64,000 nucleotides of DNA from Thalassotalea euphylliae (lineage in GTDB: Bacteria; Pseudomonadota; Gammaproteobacteria; Enterobacterales; Alteromonadaceae), in the NCBI RefSeq assembly GCF_003390375.1, contig NZ_QUOT01000001.1, positions 1,860,001 through 1,924,000 of the forward strand. The letters are read 5' to 3'. Of the stretch, positions 33,863 through 43,900 are shown in pieces. A program made the position numbers and the translations under genes. Below the pieces are notes generated by a model. It searched no databases, was not told where the DNA came from, and was given only the letters and a program-made list of their open reading frames with translations. Numbering within the stretch: the stretch's first letter is position 1; every line of letters begins with the position of its first letter.

Positions 33863-35410
33863 ATGACTAAAGTAAACATATGGCTGCTGGCACTAGCTCT
33901 GGCAGTCTCTAGCTACTCACAGGCAGCTACACAGAAGCCCAATATTGTCATTATTTATGCCGATGACTTGGGGGTTGGCGATGTGAGCGCTTATCAAATG
34001 GGTAAGCTACAAACCCCTAATATCGATGATATCGCCAAGCAAGGGCTGAAATTCAATCAAGGCTATGCCACTGCCGCAACTTGTACTCCTAGTCGCTATT
34101 CTTTGCTGACTGGCCAATACCCGTGGCGCAAAAACGCTAAGATCTTACCCGGTGATGCGCCATTGCTAATTGACCCGGCACAAGAGACGCTCCCCAAAAT
34201 GCTTAAGCGTGCTGGCTATCGCACCGGTATTGTTGGTAAATGGCATTTAGGCCTTGGCCATGGTCAGGTTGATTGGAACCAAACTATAGCGCTTGGACCA
34301 AACCAAGTGGGTTTTGATTACTCTTATATAATGGCGGCGACGAATGATAGAGTGCCAAATGTCTATTTAGAAAATGGCGCGGTTATTGGCCTTGAGCCAG
34401 ACGATCCTTTATATGTTAGCTACCAAAAGAATTTTGCTAACCAGCCAACCGGTCTCGACAACCCAGAGTTGATGACCAAGATGAAGTTTAGCAATGGTCA
34501 CTTCCACAGTATTAACAATGGCATACCACGTATTGGCTATCAAACAGGTGGTAAAAAGGCACAGTGGCGTGATGAAGATATGTCAGATCTGTTCTTGGCA
34601 AAAGCAACAGAGTTTATCGATGCCCAAGTCGCACCAACTGTGACCCCAAAAAAACAAGAGCAAGTCCAACCATTTTTTCTATTCTACAGCTTACATCAGC
34701 CTCATGTTCCACGCGTGCCGCATCAGCGATTTGCCGGCAGCTCAGGGCTAGGGCCAAGGGGTGATGCAATTTTAGAAGCAGATTGGGCAGTTGGTCAGCT
34801 AATCAAGCACTTAGCTCAACAAGGCTTAGCACGCAATACACTGATAATTTTCTCATCTGATAACGGCCCAGTTCTAGATGATGGTTATCAAGATCGGGCA
34901 TTTAGCAAAAACGGCGAGCATACTCCTTGGGGTATCTACCGTGGTGGCAAATATAGCTTATTTGATGCTGGCGCGCATGTGCCACTGCTTGCCAGCTGGC
35001 CGGGGACAATCGAAGCCAATAGCGAATCAGAGCAGCTATTTTCTCAGCTCGATTTGTTAGCGTCTTTATCAGCTCTTACTCAGCAGCCAGTTAGCAATAA
35101 CGATACGCTCGATAGCGAAAACCACCTATCAACGCTGTTAGGTAAGTCAGCTAAGGGGAGAAAAGCGTTAGTTGTGCAAGCATTGGGCGGGCGAACTGCC
35201 TATCGCGAGCAAAACTGGTTATTTATTCCTGCCTATTGGGGTGATGAGAAACTGGCAAAAGAAGATATCGAAACCGGTGCCTGTTCTTGCTATCAGCTTT
35301 ATGATCTAGCTAATGACCCCGGACAACAAACCAATTTAGCGGATAAATACCCAGAAAAAACAAAGGCGATGAAAGCTGCCTATATGCGAATTATGGCAAC
35401 CGCCGACTAA
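33863..35410 (+). CDS. Sulfatase (S1 family), Cys-type CTPSR
   Basis: 515 residues, Sec signal (cleavage near SQAA, ~22). Type I sulfatase: metal-binding NIVIIYADDLGVGD, the formylglycine motif CTPSR with C74 followed by LLTGQYPWR, KWHLGLG, and IIFSSDNGPV. It hydrolyses sulfate esters after C74 is oxidised to formylglycine. Which position (4-O or 6-O of GalNAc, or 2-O of uronate) cannot be told from sequence alone. Follows the DUF4861 gene by 8 bases. Confidence 0.9.
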   Translation: MTKVNIWLLALALAVSSYSQAATQKPNIVIIYADDLGVGDVSAYQMGKLQTPNIDDIAKQGLKFNQGYATAATCTPSRYSLLTGQYPWRKNAKILPGDAPLLIDPAQETLPKMLKRAGYRTGIVGKWHLGLGHGQVDWNQTIALGPNQVGFDYSYIMAATNDRVPNVYLENGAVIGLEPDDPLYVSYQKNFANQPTGLDNPELMTKMKFSNGHFHSINNGIPRIGYQTGGKKAQWRDEDMSDLFLAKATEFIDAQVAPTVTPKKQEQVQPFFLFYSLHQPHVPRVPHQRFAGSSGLGPRGDAILEADWAVGQLIKHLAQQGLARNTLIIFSSDNGPVLDDGYQDRAFSKNGEHTPWGIYRGGKYSLFDAGAHVPLLASWPGTIEANSESEQLFSQLDLLASLSALTQQPVSNNDTLDSENHLSTLLGKSAKGRKALVVQALGGRTAYREQNWLFIPAYWGDEKLAKEDIETGACSCYQLYDLANDPGQQTNLADKYPEKTKAMKAAYMRIMATAD

Positions 35411-35455
35411 TCCAACCAGCTAATTATTCACAGAGAATCTGTAACAAATACCTAC

Positions 35456-35484
35456 AAAAAGGGGCGTAAAACACGCCCTTTTTA
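35456..35484. terminator. Bidirectional terminator
   Basis: AAAAAGGGGCGTAAAACACGCCCTTTTTA: stem AAAGGGGCGT/ACGCCCTTTT between the converging sulfatase and pilin genes. Confidence 0.9.
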
Positions 35485-35518
35485 GCACAGAAAATTCCGC
35501 TAGCAGCGCTAAGGTATG

Positions 35519-36103
35519 CTAAGGATTATACGGCCACTCTACTGCGCGCACTTCACCTGTTTGCATGTTGTATTGAATCACCGGCAAGCGAGAACCGTCT
35601 TGACCACTAAATCCACCACTTAGAAATCCGCCAGTGTAGACAAAATGACAAAATACATCAGTGGTTTCATTTAATAGTGCTAGCTGACCAGCATTGCTCG
35701 ACCATTGTGCATTATTACTGTTAACACTAGAAGACCACCCGTGATTAGCGGTAATAAAACTCGGTATTGGTTGATCGTCAATCACATCTTGCCAAATAAT
35801 CCGACAATCACCTTCGAACGCTGATGTAATATCATTACCACCGGCAGGAAAGCCAGTCGTAGAAGGTACGCTAGTAACACCAGCAAAAGCTTGATCAGGT
35901 TGTCCTTTCGCCTGCCAACTTAGGTGGTAAAGGTTAACTCCTGAACGAAATGCGCCCACAAAACCATTGAACACAGCGCGCTCTGCATCTTGATTCAAAT
36001 TGATAAAGCGAGGTAAGGCTACCGCGGCTAAGATACCAAGAATAACAATAACGACCACTAATTCAATTAATGTAAAACCCTGATTTTTCTTTTGCACTGC
36101 CAT
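35519..36103 (-). CDS. Type IV pilin/pseudopilin-like protein
   Basis: 194 residues. The N-terminus is a class III (prepilin) signal: short basic leader, then G|FTLIELVVVIVILGILAAVA with the essential Glu5, followed by the long hydrophobic helix. The globular part has two Cys (EGDCRIIW; VFCHFVYTGG) that could form a disulfide loop. Similar to MSHA-type minor pilins, but no pilus or type II secretion genes lie nearby. It sits alone inside the glycosaminoglycan locus, between converging sulfatase and same-strand TonB receptor genes, and lacks the shared operator motif. Confidence 0.85.
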   Translation of the reverse strand: MAVQKKNQGFTLIELVVVIVILGILAAVALPRFINLNQDAERAVFNGFVGAFRSGVNLYHLSWQAKGQPDQAFAGVTSVPSTTGFPAGGNDITSAFEGDCRIIWQDVIDDQPIPSFITANHGWSSSVNSNNAQWSSNAGQLALLNETTDVFCHFVYTGGFLSGGFSGQDGSRLPVIQYNMQTGEVRAVEWPYNP

Positions 36104-36440
36104 GACTAAATTTTGGTTAGATTACGACTAATATTGGCTGCAATTATCAAAGTTATATCTGTTGATGTAAAGTAAAATAATTGTTAAACACCATATAAAT
36201 CATACGTTTTAGCGCCACCTTTGAAAGTACATTAGTCACATTCCTCAATCAACCACTTAACTAAGTATTTAATCTTGTCCATCAAGTTACTTGTGACAAA
36301 ACTCTCGGCATATCACAATAAATAAAATGCATCTTAAGGTGATAAAAAGCGCAATAAAAAACCAGCCTGTTGGCTGGTTCTTAGTTGCGTCAGTTTTCTG
36401 CTGCTTTACTAAAGTTTATCGCGATATCAAAGCTAGCGAT
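36104..36440. other. Spacer upstream of the pilin gene
   Basis: About 335 bases, AT-rich, no gene. It should carry the pilin promoter and contains the terminator of the TonB receptor at 36354-36382; nothing else was recognised. Confidence 0.45.
36354..36382 (-). terminator. Terminator of the first TonB-receptor gene
   Basis: Minus strand AACCAGCCAACAGGCTGGTTTTTTATT: stem AACCAGCC/GGCTGGTT plus T run, ~60 bases after the stop. Confidence 0.9.
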
Positions 36441-38948
36441 TTAGAAGTGGAAAGTAACTGATGCACCCCAGTATCGCTGTGAATCCTTACCGATAACACC
36501 TCGTAAGCCACCACCCACTTGATTAGAGCGCGTAACTAATCGAGTGTAGTACTCTTCATCCGTTAAGTTCTTAACGAATAGATTAACGTTGTAATCGTAC
36601 TCGCCAATTGTTCCTTCGGTACCCACATAAAGGTCTAGTAGGCCAAATGATGGATGAATAGTGTCTGGGTTATGATCGAAACGGTATTGAATTTCATCCT
36701 TCCAACGATAACCTAGACGAACATGTGACTCCTGCCCCATAAAGTCAAAGTCATAGCGAGCATCAATACGGAACTGATGTTCTGGTGCTTGAGCTAATTC
36801 ACGACCTTCGAGAATCAATACTTCTAGAGCGCCGTCATTCACAAACATACATTCGTCTGTACCCTTTAGCCCAGCAGGACAGTTCTGGAAGAAACCATCA
36901 AATTCATCATACGTCGCATCAATAAATGCATAAGTACCATCTAGGGTGATGTTTTCAGATAAAATCGCTTTCCACTCAACTTCTAAACCTTGAGATATCA
37001 CCTTACCCGCATTAACGAATAGTGGGCGACCAACTGTACCATCTTCTGCTTCTTCATCTTCATCTTCAACGCGCACGCGCTCTTGGAAGTCCTCGTATTC
37101 AGTGCGGAACACAGTAACATTCAAGCGTAAATCATTGTCAAACCAATCTGAGCGCATCCCTAGTTCAACCGACTTTGACTTTTCAGGTTTAACTGGGTTT
37201 AGTTCACCATTAGCAATATCTGCTGGAGCATTTGAGATCGCATTATACCAACCGACACCTTTGTAACCTGTGCCGTATGAGCCGTAAAACATTAGATCTT
37301 TATTTACGCGATATTGCGCACCTAAGCGGTAAATAAATTCAGTATCATTGCTGTCAGCTTCATGAGTAAAGCCCAGTGCTTCTTGATCTGCAGCATTCAA
37401 CGTTCGGCCATTTAATTGCTTTAATAAAGCACGAGTCGCGTTACGACCACCTTCATAATAAAGCTCCGAATCTTCATCTAAGTAGCGAGCACCAACAAAA
37501 GCGGTTAACGCTTCAGAAAGGTGGAAATCAAACTGACCAAATATCGCCTTATTGGTTGATTCCACGGTAGTACGATATTGAGCAATTTGGTTGTAAAGCC
37601 CGCCACCTGTGGCGATACCACCGGTTTCTTGCCAACCATTGCGACACGCTAGCAAGTTGCCATCAACATCAAAGTCGGTTGGGTTGCCGTCATTGGCTTC
37701 ATTACCTGGTTCCCAGTTTTCCAAACTCCAGAAAGTATCGCGTGCGGTTTGGTTACAGAACGCTTCCTTGGCCTCACGAGATTGATCAACGTTTTGATAA
37801 AATAGACCTGCAACAAACGATACTTTCTCATTGTCTGCCGAAATTCTTAACTCATGTTGGCGTGATTGGAAGGCATTTTCACCACCGAAGTAGAATTCGG
37901 TATTATCTAACGTTGCACCACCAAATTCAGTATTGTTAAACAAACTCCAGTCGCGATAGTGACCAGTGTAAGTTAATAAATAATCACCAAGATCGTAGTT
38001 AGCTTCAACGGAGAAGCCTGTGTTTTCAATATCGCTAATTTGGTCATCGCTCATATAGGTGGCAAACTCACCCCAGCCAGTATTATTCTGAACAAAGTCG
38101 CGTATCGCTGGGTGGTTTAAGTGAGCATTAAATTGGCGTGTTGGGTCGGTTTCAATAATGGTTGAGCCACAACAATTACTGCTACTCTCTTTGTATTCTG
38201 CACGCACAAGCAAGTCGAAAATATCACTTGGCTTATATAAGGCTTGTAATCGTGCACCTTGACTATCACGGGCGCCAATATCTTCTTGACCGGGTTTGAG
38301 GTTTTCCATAAAACCATCAGTGTCGCTGTAAAGTAGGTTTAAACGCAGCGCAACATCGTCAGTCACACCAAAGTTTGTCGTCAACTGTGTTTGCTTTAAG
38401 CTGTACTCGTCAGTAGCAAACTTTACCTTTCCGTAGTTTTCACCTAACTCTGGGCGCTTTGAAATGTAATGAACAATACCTGATGACGTATTCTTACCAA
38501 ACAACGTACCTTGTGGGCCGCGCAGAACCTCCACTCGCTCAGTATCCATTAAGTCGCCATTGAGCGCAGAAGAGCGCGGCAATACTTCGCCATCAATCAT
38601 CATAGTCGTACTTGGTTCAATGCCCATATTGTTTTGGCTTGAACCAACACCGCGAATACTAATCGATGTAGTACGCGTTTCAGCACCTTGGTCTAACGTA
38701 ATACCAGGCGCGAGCGAAACAATATCCGCAAACGTCGTTAATTCAGAATTGGCAATGAAATCGCCACTAATCGCAGAAACAGATACCGGAACGTCTTGAA
38801 TGTTTTGAACGCGTTTTTGTGCGGTAACTTCAATAACTTCAATTTCTTTGTCGTCCTCAGCAAACGCAGTAAGCGACACGCTGGCGACAGCAGCACCTAA
38901 TAGATGGGTAGCAATAGCTTTGCTGATCAGTGATCTTTGGTAATTCAT
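36441..38948 (-). CDS. TonB-dependent receptor 1
   Basis: 835 residues, Sec signal (cleavage near AFAE). TonB box-like EIEVIEVTAQKR, plug domain ~45-160 (IQDVPVSVSAISGDFI, VEVLRGPQGTLFGKNTSSG), then the 22-strand barrel ending in aromatic VTFHF as outer-membrane proteins do. It imports bulky ligands using TonB energy; here probably sulfated oligosaccharides. There is no SusD partner, as usual in proteobacterial loci. Regulated singly, with an operator-like site ~90 bases upstream. Confidence 0.93.
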   Translation of the reverse strand: MNYQRSLISKAIATHLLGAAVASVSLTAFAEDDKEIEVIEVTAQKRVQNIQDVPVSVSAISGDFIANSELTTFADIVSLAPGITLDQGAETRTTSISIRGVGSSQNNMGIEPSTTMMIDGEVLPRSSALNGDLMDTERVEVLRGPQGTLFGKNTSSGIVHYISKRPELGENYGKVKFATDEYSLKQTQLTTNFGVTDDVALRLNLLYSDTDGFMENLKPGQEDIGARDSQGARLQALYKPSDIFDLLVRAEYKESSSNCCGSTIIETDPTRQFNAHLNHPAIRDFVQNNTGWGEFATYMSDDQISDIENTGFSVEANYDLGDYLLTYTGHYRDWSLFNNTEFGGATLDNTEFYFGGENAFQSRQHELRISADNEKVSFVAGLFYQNVDQSREAKEAFCNQTARDTFWSLENWEPGNEANDGNPTDFDVDGNLLACRNGWQETGGIATGGGLYNQIAQYRTTVESTNKAIFGQFDFHLSEALTAFVGARYLDEDSELYYEGGRNATRALLKQLNGRTLNAADQEALGFTHEADSNDTEFIYRLGAQYRVNKDLMFYGSYGTGYKGVGWYNAISNAPADIANGELNPVKPEKSKSVELGMRSDWFDNDLRLNVTVFRTEYEDFQERVRVEDEDEEAEDGTVGRPLFVNAGKVISQGLEVEWKAILSENITLDGTYAFIDATYDEFDGFFQNCPAGLKGTDECMFVNDGALEVLILEGRELAQAPEHQFRIDARYDFDFMGQESHVRLGYRWKDEIQYRFDHNPDTIHPSFGLLDLYVGTEGTIGEYDYNVNLFVKNLTDEEYYTRLVTRSNQVGGGLRGVIGKDSQRYWGASVTFHF

Positions 38949-39036
38949 ACTTATCCCCTACTTATTATTTTTTCATTAACTTGGTTGGATACGCCAGTTA
39001 ACGATAAAGCTCGTTTGTTTTAATGTTGTTTACAGC

Positions 39037-39050
39037 TTATATGATAACAA
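39037..39050 (+). promoter_or_regulatory. Putative operator upstream of TonB receptor 1
   Basis: TTATATGATAACAA, close to the shared motif (A for G at position 3), ~90 bases upstream of the receptor start. Confidence 0.6.
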
Positions 39051-39163
39051 TACTACCAGACCAGAATATAAGCAAATGCTTTTTTGATTATTTTTCGCCC
39101 AAAACAAAATAAATAAAAATCAAATAGATACATAAATAATGCGATTGGATTGAATTGGAAGAT

Positions 39164-39194
39164 AAAAAAAGCCCAGCAATATTATTACTGGGCA
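39164..39194 (-). terminator. Terminator after the GH105 gene
   Basis: Minus strand GCCCAGTAATAATATTGCTGGGC followed by TTTTTTTA: stem GCCCAGTAAT/ATTGCTGGGC with small mismatches, ~100 bases after the stop. Confidence 0.85.
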
Positions 39195-39295
39195 ACTTGG
39201 AAGGGGCACTCTGCTGGTGCCTACTATTCAGGAGCTAGTTTGGTATTTATCGGATGTTTAATAATGGAGACATATTTTGGCCGTAGCTAAGTTGG

Positions 39296-40600
39296 CTAAT
39301 TTGCCAACTTATAAAGTTCGACACCCGTTAACAGAAAACCACCAACACCATATATTTGTGTGTCATCTGCAGAAACAGTATCTGGTGCATGACCAATCTG
39401 CTGTACCCAGCCTAATTTGCCATCTGGCTGTACTGCGTTAACTAAGCCTGACCACGCCTTTTGCACTGTCGGCAAGTAAGTTTGCTTATCCAGCAATCCC
39501 TGATTAATGCCTGACGCGTACGCATAAGCAATTAATGCCGTGCCACTGGTTTCTTTATATGGCTGTGACTCAGGTGCTAACACCGAAGGTCGCCATAAGC
39601 CATCGTCTTGCTGAGCGGTAACTAAGCGTGCCATGACTTTTTTGAAAATATCTTCATAGTCAGCTCGTTGTGGATGTTCTGCTGGAACATTTTCTAAAAT
39701 GCGCGCTAAGCCAGCAACGACCCAACCAACACCGCGAGCCCAGATAATTTTTTCACCATTGGCTTCGCGGCGTTCAAAGAAACGGGTATCACGGAAAAAT
39801 AGATGATCTTCTTTATCCCACAGTAAATTTGCCGTTTCCCAGAATTCTTTGTTAGCAAAGTCAAAGTATTTTTGCTCACCCGTTACTTTTGCTAGGTGCA
39901 TCCATACTGGCGGACCCATAAACAGCGCATCGGCCCAGCACCAGCGGCTCTTACAAGGTACGATACTAAACTGTCGACCTTCAAATTCATCGAATGGTGA
40001 TTCGTTGTTGTCTTGATCTGCCTTCGGGTCAACTTTAATTTTCTTAAAATACAGATCTGTGGTCGACGGTGACAATAAAATAATGTCGAAAATGGTTTTC
40101 AGTGGTTCAAGTACACTAGGGTCTTGGTATTGATCGTATAAGTCGAGATACAACTGACCAATCGCATAGTCATCGGCGTTGTAAATACGGGGGGCAAATA
40201 GGTATTGGTTGCGTTTAGCGATATCAGCCAGCTGCTTGAAATAGCTTTCATCACCTTGCTCTGCCGCTAATTTTGCCCACTTGGCCATACCCACATGAAA
40301 CGATGCGTACACCCAACCTTGTGGGTGACTATCCGCCTGATCGGCCGACATAAAAGCGCCTTCCTCATAACCTTCAAACAGATTAGTTTGCTTATTAAAC
40401 TTACTCATCTGCCAGTCAGAGACATACTTCATGGTTTGGTAAACGGCTTGTTTGCTTAGCTCATCCGATACTTGGCTAGCCGCCTGACTGCTAGCTTGCA
40501 CTGTCTTAGGCTGCTCGCTACAAGCGCTGAACGCTAGTACTGCGGCACTAATAGCCCCTAAATAAAGTCCGGAAAGTTTTTTCTTATTTATCAGCGTCAT
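39296..40600 (-). CDS. GH105 unsaturated uronyl hydrolase, lipoprotein
   Basis: 434 residues, lipoprotein signal with lipobox FSAC (Cys ~27) and a Gln/Ser-rich linker. The (alpha/alpha)6 body carries GH105 blocks: WCWADALFMGPPVWMHLA with D224 as candidate acid, WARGVGWVVAGLARIL, QQDDGLWRPSVL, and YKETSGTALIAYAYA. GH105 enzymes hydrate and release the 4,5-unsaturated uronate from lyase products. In many glycosaminoglycan pathways this step is done by GH88; the pattern here is GH105 (YteR-like). The lipoprotein signal puts it in the periplasm, so disaccharides are split before crossing the inner membrane. Divergent from the first PL8 gene. Confidence 0.88.
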   Translation of the reverse strand: MTLINKKKLSGLYLGAISAAVLAFSACSEQPKTVQASSQAASQVSDELSKQAVYQTMKYVSDWQMSKFNKQTNLFEGYEEGAFMSADQADSHPQGWVYASFHVGMAKWAKLAAEQGDESYFKQLADIAKRNQYLFAPRIYNADDYAIGQLYLDLYDQYQDPSVLEPLKTIFDIILLSPSTTDLYFKKIKVDPKADQDNNESPFDEFEGRQFSIVPCKSRWCWADALFMGPPVWMHLAKVTGEQKYFDFANKEFWETANLLWDKEDHLFFRDTRFFERREANGEKIIWARGVGWVVAGLARILENVPAEHPQRADYEDIFKKVMARLVTAQQDDGLWRPSVLAPESQPYKETSGTALIAYAYASGINQGLLDKQTYLPTVQKAWSGLVNAVQPDGKLGWVQQIGHAPDTVSADDTQIYGVGGFLLTGVELYKLAN

Positions 40601-40663
40601 TGCAGCTATTCCTGTAAATACACTTTATCTTTGCTTGAGCTTAGTGAATCACTCACCAGCTAG

Positions 40664-40681
40664 TTATATGTTTTCATATAA
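40664..40681. promoter_or_regulatory. Palindromic operator candidate in front of GH105
   Basis: TTATATGTTTTCATATAA is a perfect 18-base dyad (TTATATG-N4-CATATAA), ~64 bases from the GH105 start, related to the shared TT(G/A)TATGAT motif. Confidence 0.55.
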
Positions 40682-40805
40682 CCATACATTAAAGAGAACC
40701 ACAAGAATAAAACTGTCGAAAAGTTAAATAACTTTTGCTGAAAAAGCAGACACAAACGCAACTAAGCTAGCAAGAGTAAGTATTGCTTGCAAATACCATT
40801 CTTAG

Positions 40806-40823
40806 TTGTATGATATCTTACAA
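40806..40823. promoter_or_regulatory. Putative operator upstream of PL8 lyase 1
   Basis: TTGTATGATATCTTACAA: left half is the shared motif, and TTGTA...TACAA makes it dyad-symmetric with the same 18-base length as the site at 40664. ~100 bases upstream of the PL8 start. Confidence 0.65.
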
Positions 40824-40923
40824 TTAGATTGATAAGATCATAATCAACGCACTATCACTATATTGCTGACATTAATTGCTGACATTAATTGCTGGCTAGG
40901 AATAGCTAGATAAGGAAGAATAA

Positions 40924-43900
40924 ATGACATTACCCGCCCCCACCAAATTGTTTATCTCCGCCATTGTCCTGCTATTAACGGCAACCAGCCAGCAAATTCA
41001 AGCCGAGCAAGCAATTAAATTACTCTCGTTTGAACAAGCCATTGACCCGCAGCAAATTAATGCTACCAATAGTCAGTTATCGATTAGTGATCAACAAGCT
41101 AAATTCGGCCAACACTCGCTAAAGTGGCAATTTAATGCCAATAGTGAATTAAGCCTTTATAAGCCTATCGGCTTTAAGCGTTTTCAGCCAAACGCTAAAA
41201 AGCAGGCACGCCATACCTTTATGACCTGGCTTTACAATGAAACGCCAATAAAAGATAAGCTGACTTTTCAATTTGCTAAAAACCAGCAGGTGGCGGCAAG
41301 TTTTGAGGTTAACTTAGATTTTCAAGGCTGGCGCGCCATCGCAGTCCCGTTTGAAACAGATATGCAAGGTCAACCACATGAGGGGATGAACCAGTTAACC
41401 ATTAAAGCGCCAGCGACTATCGCTGCTAACGCAACAGGCACTTTATACTTGGATTTAATGGCGCTAAGCATTCCTGTTGACCCACGCTGGCCAACACCAG
41501 ATTTTCAAGTACCGCACGTCAACAAGCCGATCATGGCAAGAGCCAACGCCCATTGGGGCGCACTACTCAGTTATGACGCATGGCAGCAACAGTTTGAGCA
41601 ACAGCCACATGCTTCGCCATCTTCAGCTGAGCTAGCGGCAATTGCCCAAATTACCACGCGTATTGATCAAGATATTCTTAACAGCTTTAACAGTTCACTC
41701 AACAAGAACGGCAAAGTGAAAGAGCGCGCTAAACACAAAACTCGTAAAGCGCTGAGAAGCCAACAACTAAACTTAGTTTCAGGCAAGTACGCAGAAAATA
41801 CTCTCAATCGAGGCGAAGAACGCTACTTCACCGACAGTGGTCAATTAAAGCCAATACAAATGGGGCGTCAATTAGAGGTTTACAAAAAAGCGGCGGTAAA
41901 TAAGCAACAGTGGCAATCACTAAATAAAGAAACGGTAAAATTTAGACAAGTCGCTAGGCATCTCCTTCAACTCGCTAGAGCGTATCGACTAACTAAACCT
42001 GCACATATGAAAGCGAAAGTAAAAAAACAATTTACGAGTCTGGTTGCTCATATGTATCAGCAAGGTTATGTGCGCGGCAGTGCGGTCGGTATAATGCACC
42101 ACCAGGGCTACTCAATGCGTGAATGGTCAAAGGCGCTGTTTCTTGGCCGTGAAATGCTTACCCCTGAACTTTTAAAAGACAGCCAGCAAGCCATTGCTTG
42201 GCTAACTGGCCTAGGCCGAATCTTCCGCCCTGAGCAAGAAAACAATGGCTTTAATGTCGATGTCATGAATACCTTTTTACCCGGTATGTTAATGTCAATC
42301 GTAATGCAAAGTAAGCAAGAGTTGAAGGTTGCTTATTTACGCGCGCTATCGCAATGGATGTCCTACTCTATGCTGGCAATAAAAGGGCTCAGTGGCGGCA
42401 TTCAGCCAGATGGTTCTTTTTACCATCACGCCCAGCATTATGTCGCTTATGGCAATGGTGGTCTCAATGGCCTAACCCCAGTGGTGTACTACCTTAGCCA
42501 TACACCATTTGCACTGTCAGATGATGCCTACCTGAGGTTGCGCCACGGTGTGATGATGACACGCATTTTCTCTAATGGTTTAAAGGCGCCGATAAGTTTA
42601 GCTGGACGGCACCCTGAAAAATACGAAGAGATCACACTTGCACCCTTTAAATACCTTAGCTTAATGGGTGATAAAAAAGTTGCCAGTGCTTACCTACGCT
42701 TAGCTAATATCGATACCGATAAGCTGAAAAACAAAGCGATTTCAATAACCCCAGAAGCAACACCCAATGGCGCTTGGGTCGTGAACTACTCTAGTTTAGC
42801 CATACAACGACGTAACGACTGGCTCGCCACCGCTCGTGGCTTTAGCCGCTACTTGGTAGGTAATGAAAGCTATGCCGACGCTAACCATTTTGGCCGCTAT
42901 ATGAATTATGGTCATGTCGAAATTCTGCCATCAGCAGCTCAAGACGGCGGTTATCAAGAAGCTGGCTGGGACTGGAACCGCTGGCCAGGAACCACTACAG
43001 TGCACTTACCGTTAGATTTACTGGCTGCAAATATTTATCAAGTGGATCAATATTCGGGTGTTGAAGAGATGTTATTGTCAACGCAAAGCTATTCGGGGGC
43101 GAATCAGCTTGATCAACAAAATGCCATGTTCGCCATGAAGTTAGAGGGACATGCGAAATACAACGATGATTTAACCGCGAATAAATCCGTCTTTTTCTTT
43201 GATAATCGCATGGTGGCGCTAGGCTCCAATATCAGTAACTCCAATCGCCATTATCCAACGGAAACCACCCTATTCCAACAAAGTATCAGTGAAGATCAAC
43301 CAAGCTTTATTGGCACACAGGCTATCACTGGTAACAATACTAACAAGCGCACACAGCTCAATGCCGATAGCTTCTATCTAGACACTTTAAACAACGCTTA
43401 CTTTATTCCGAAAGGCCAAGCCGTATTGTTTGCTCGCCAGCATCAGCAATCACTGGAAAATGAGCGCAAACAACCAACCGAAGGGGACTTTGCCAGCCTA
43501 GTGTTAAGCCACGGTAAAGCGCCACAAAATGCCAGTTATCAGTACGCCGTATTAATTGACAGTACGCCAACAGAGGCACAAAGCTTTCATCAGCAGCTAG
43601 GCAGTAAAACACCACCATATCAGGTGTTACAGCAAGATAAACATGCTCATATTGTTCATGATAAGGCTACCGATATTACTGGCTATGCGTTATTTAGCAG
43701 CAACCAACAATTGGCAGATAGCTTAATTGCCGCCAACGACACCCCGATTATGGTAATGGCACAAGTCAAGACATCAGCTGCTTCGCCAGCTAAACAGAGC
43801 GAGCAGGCCTCGGTGCTAAAACTCGCGGTTACCGATCCCGACTTAAACTTGTACCAAGGAATTGATGTCAATCAAGTGGGAGCTGATGGCAAGCAAAAAG

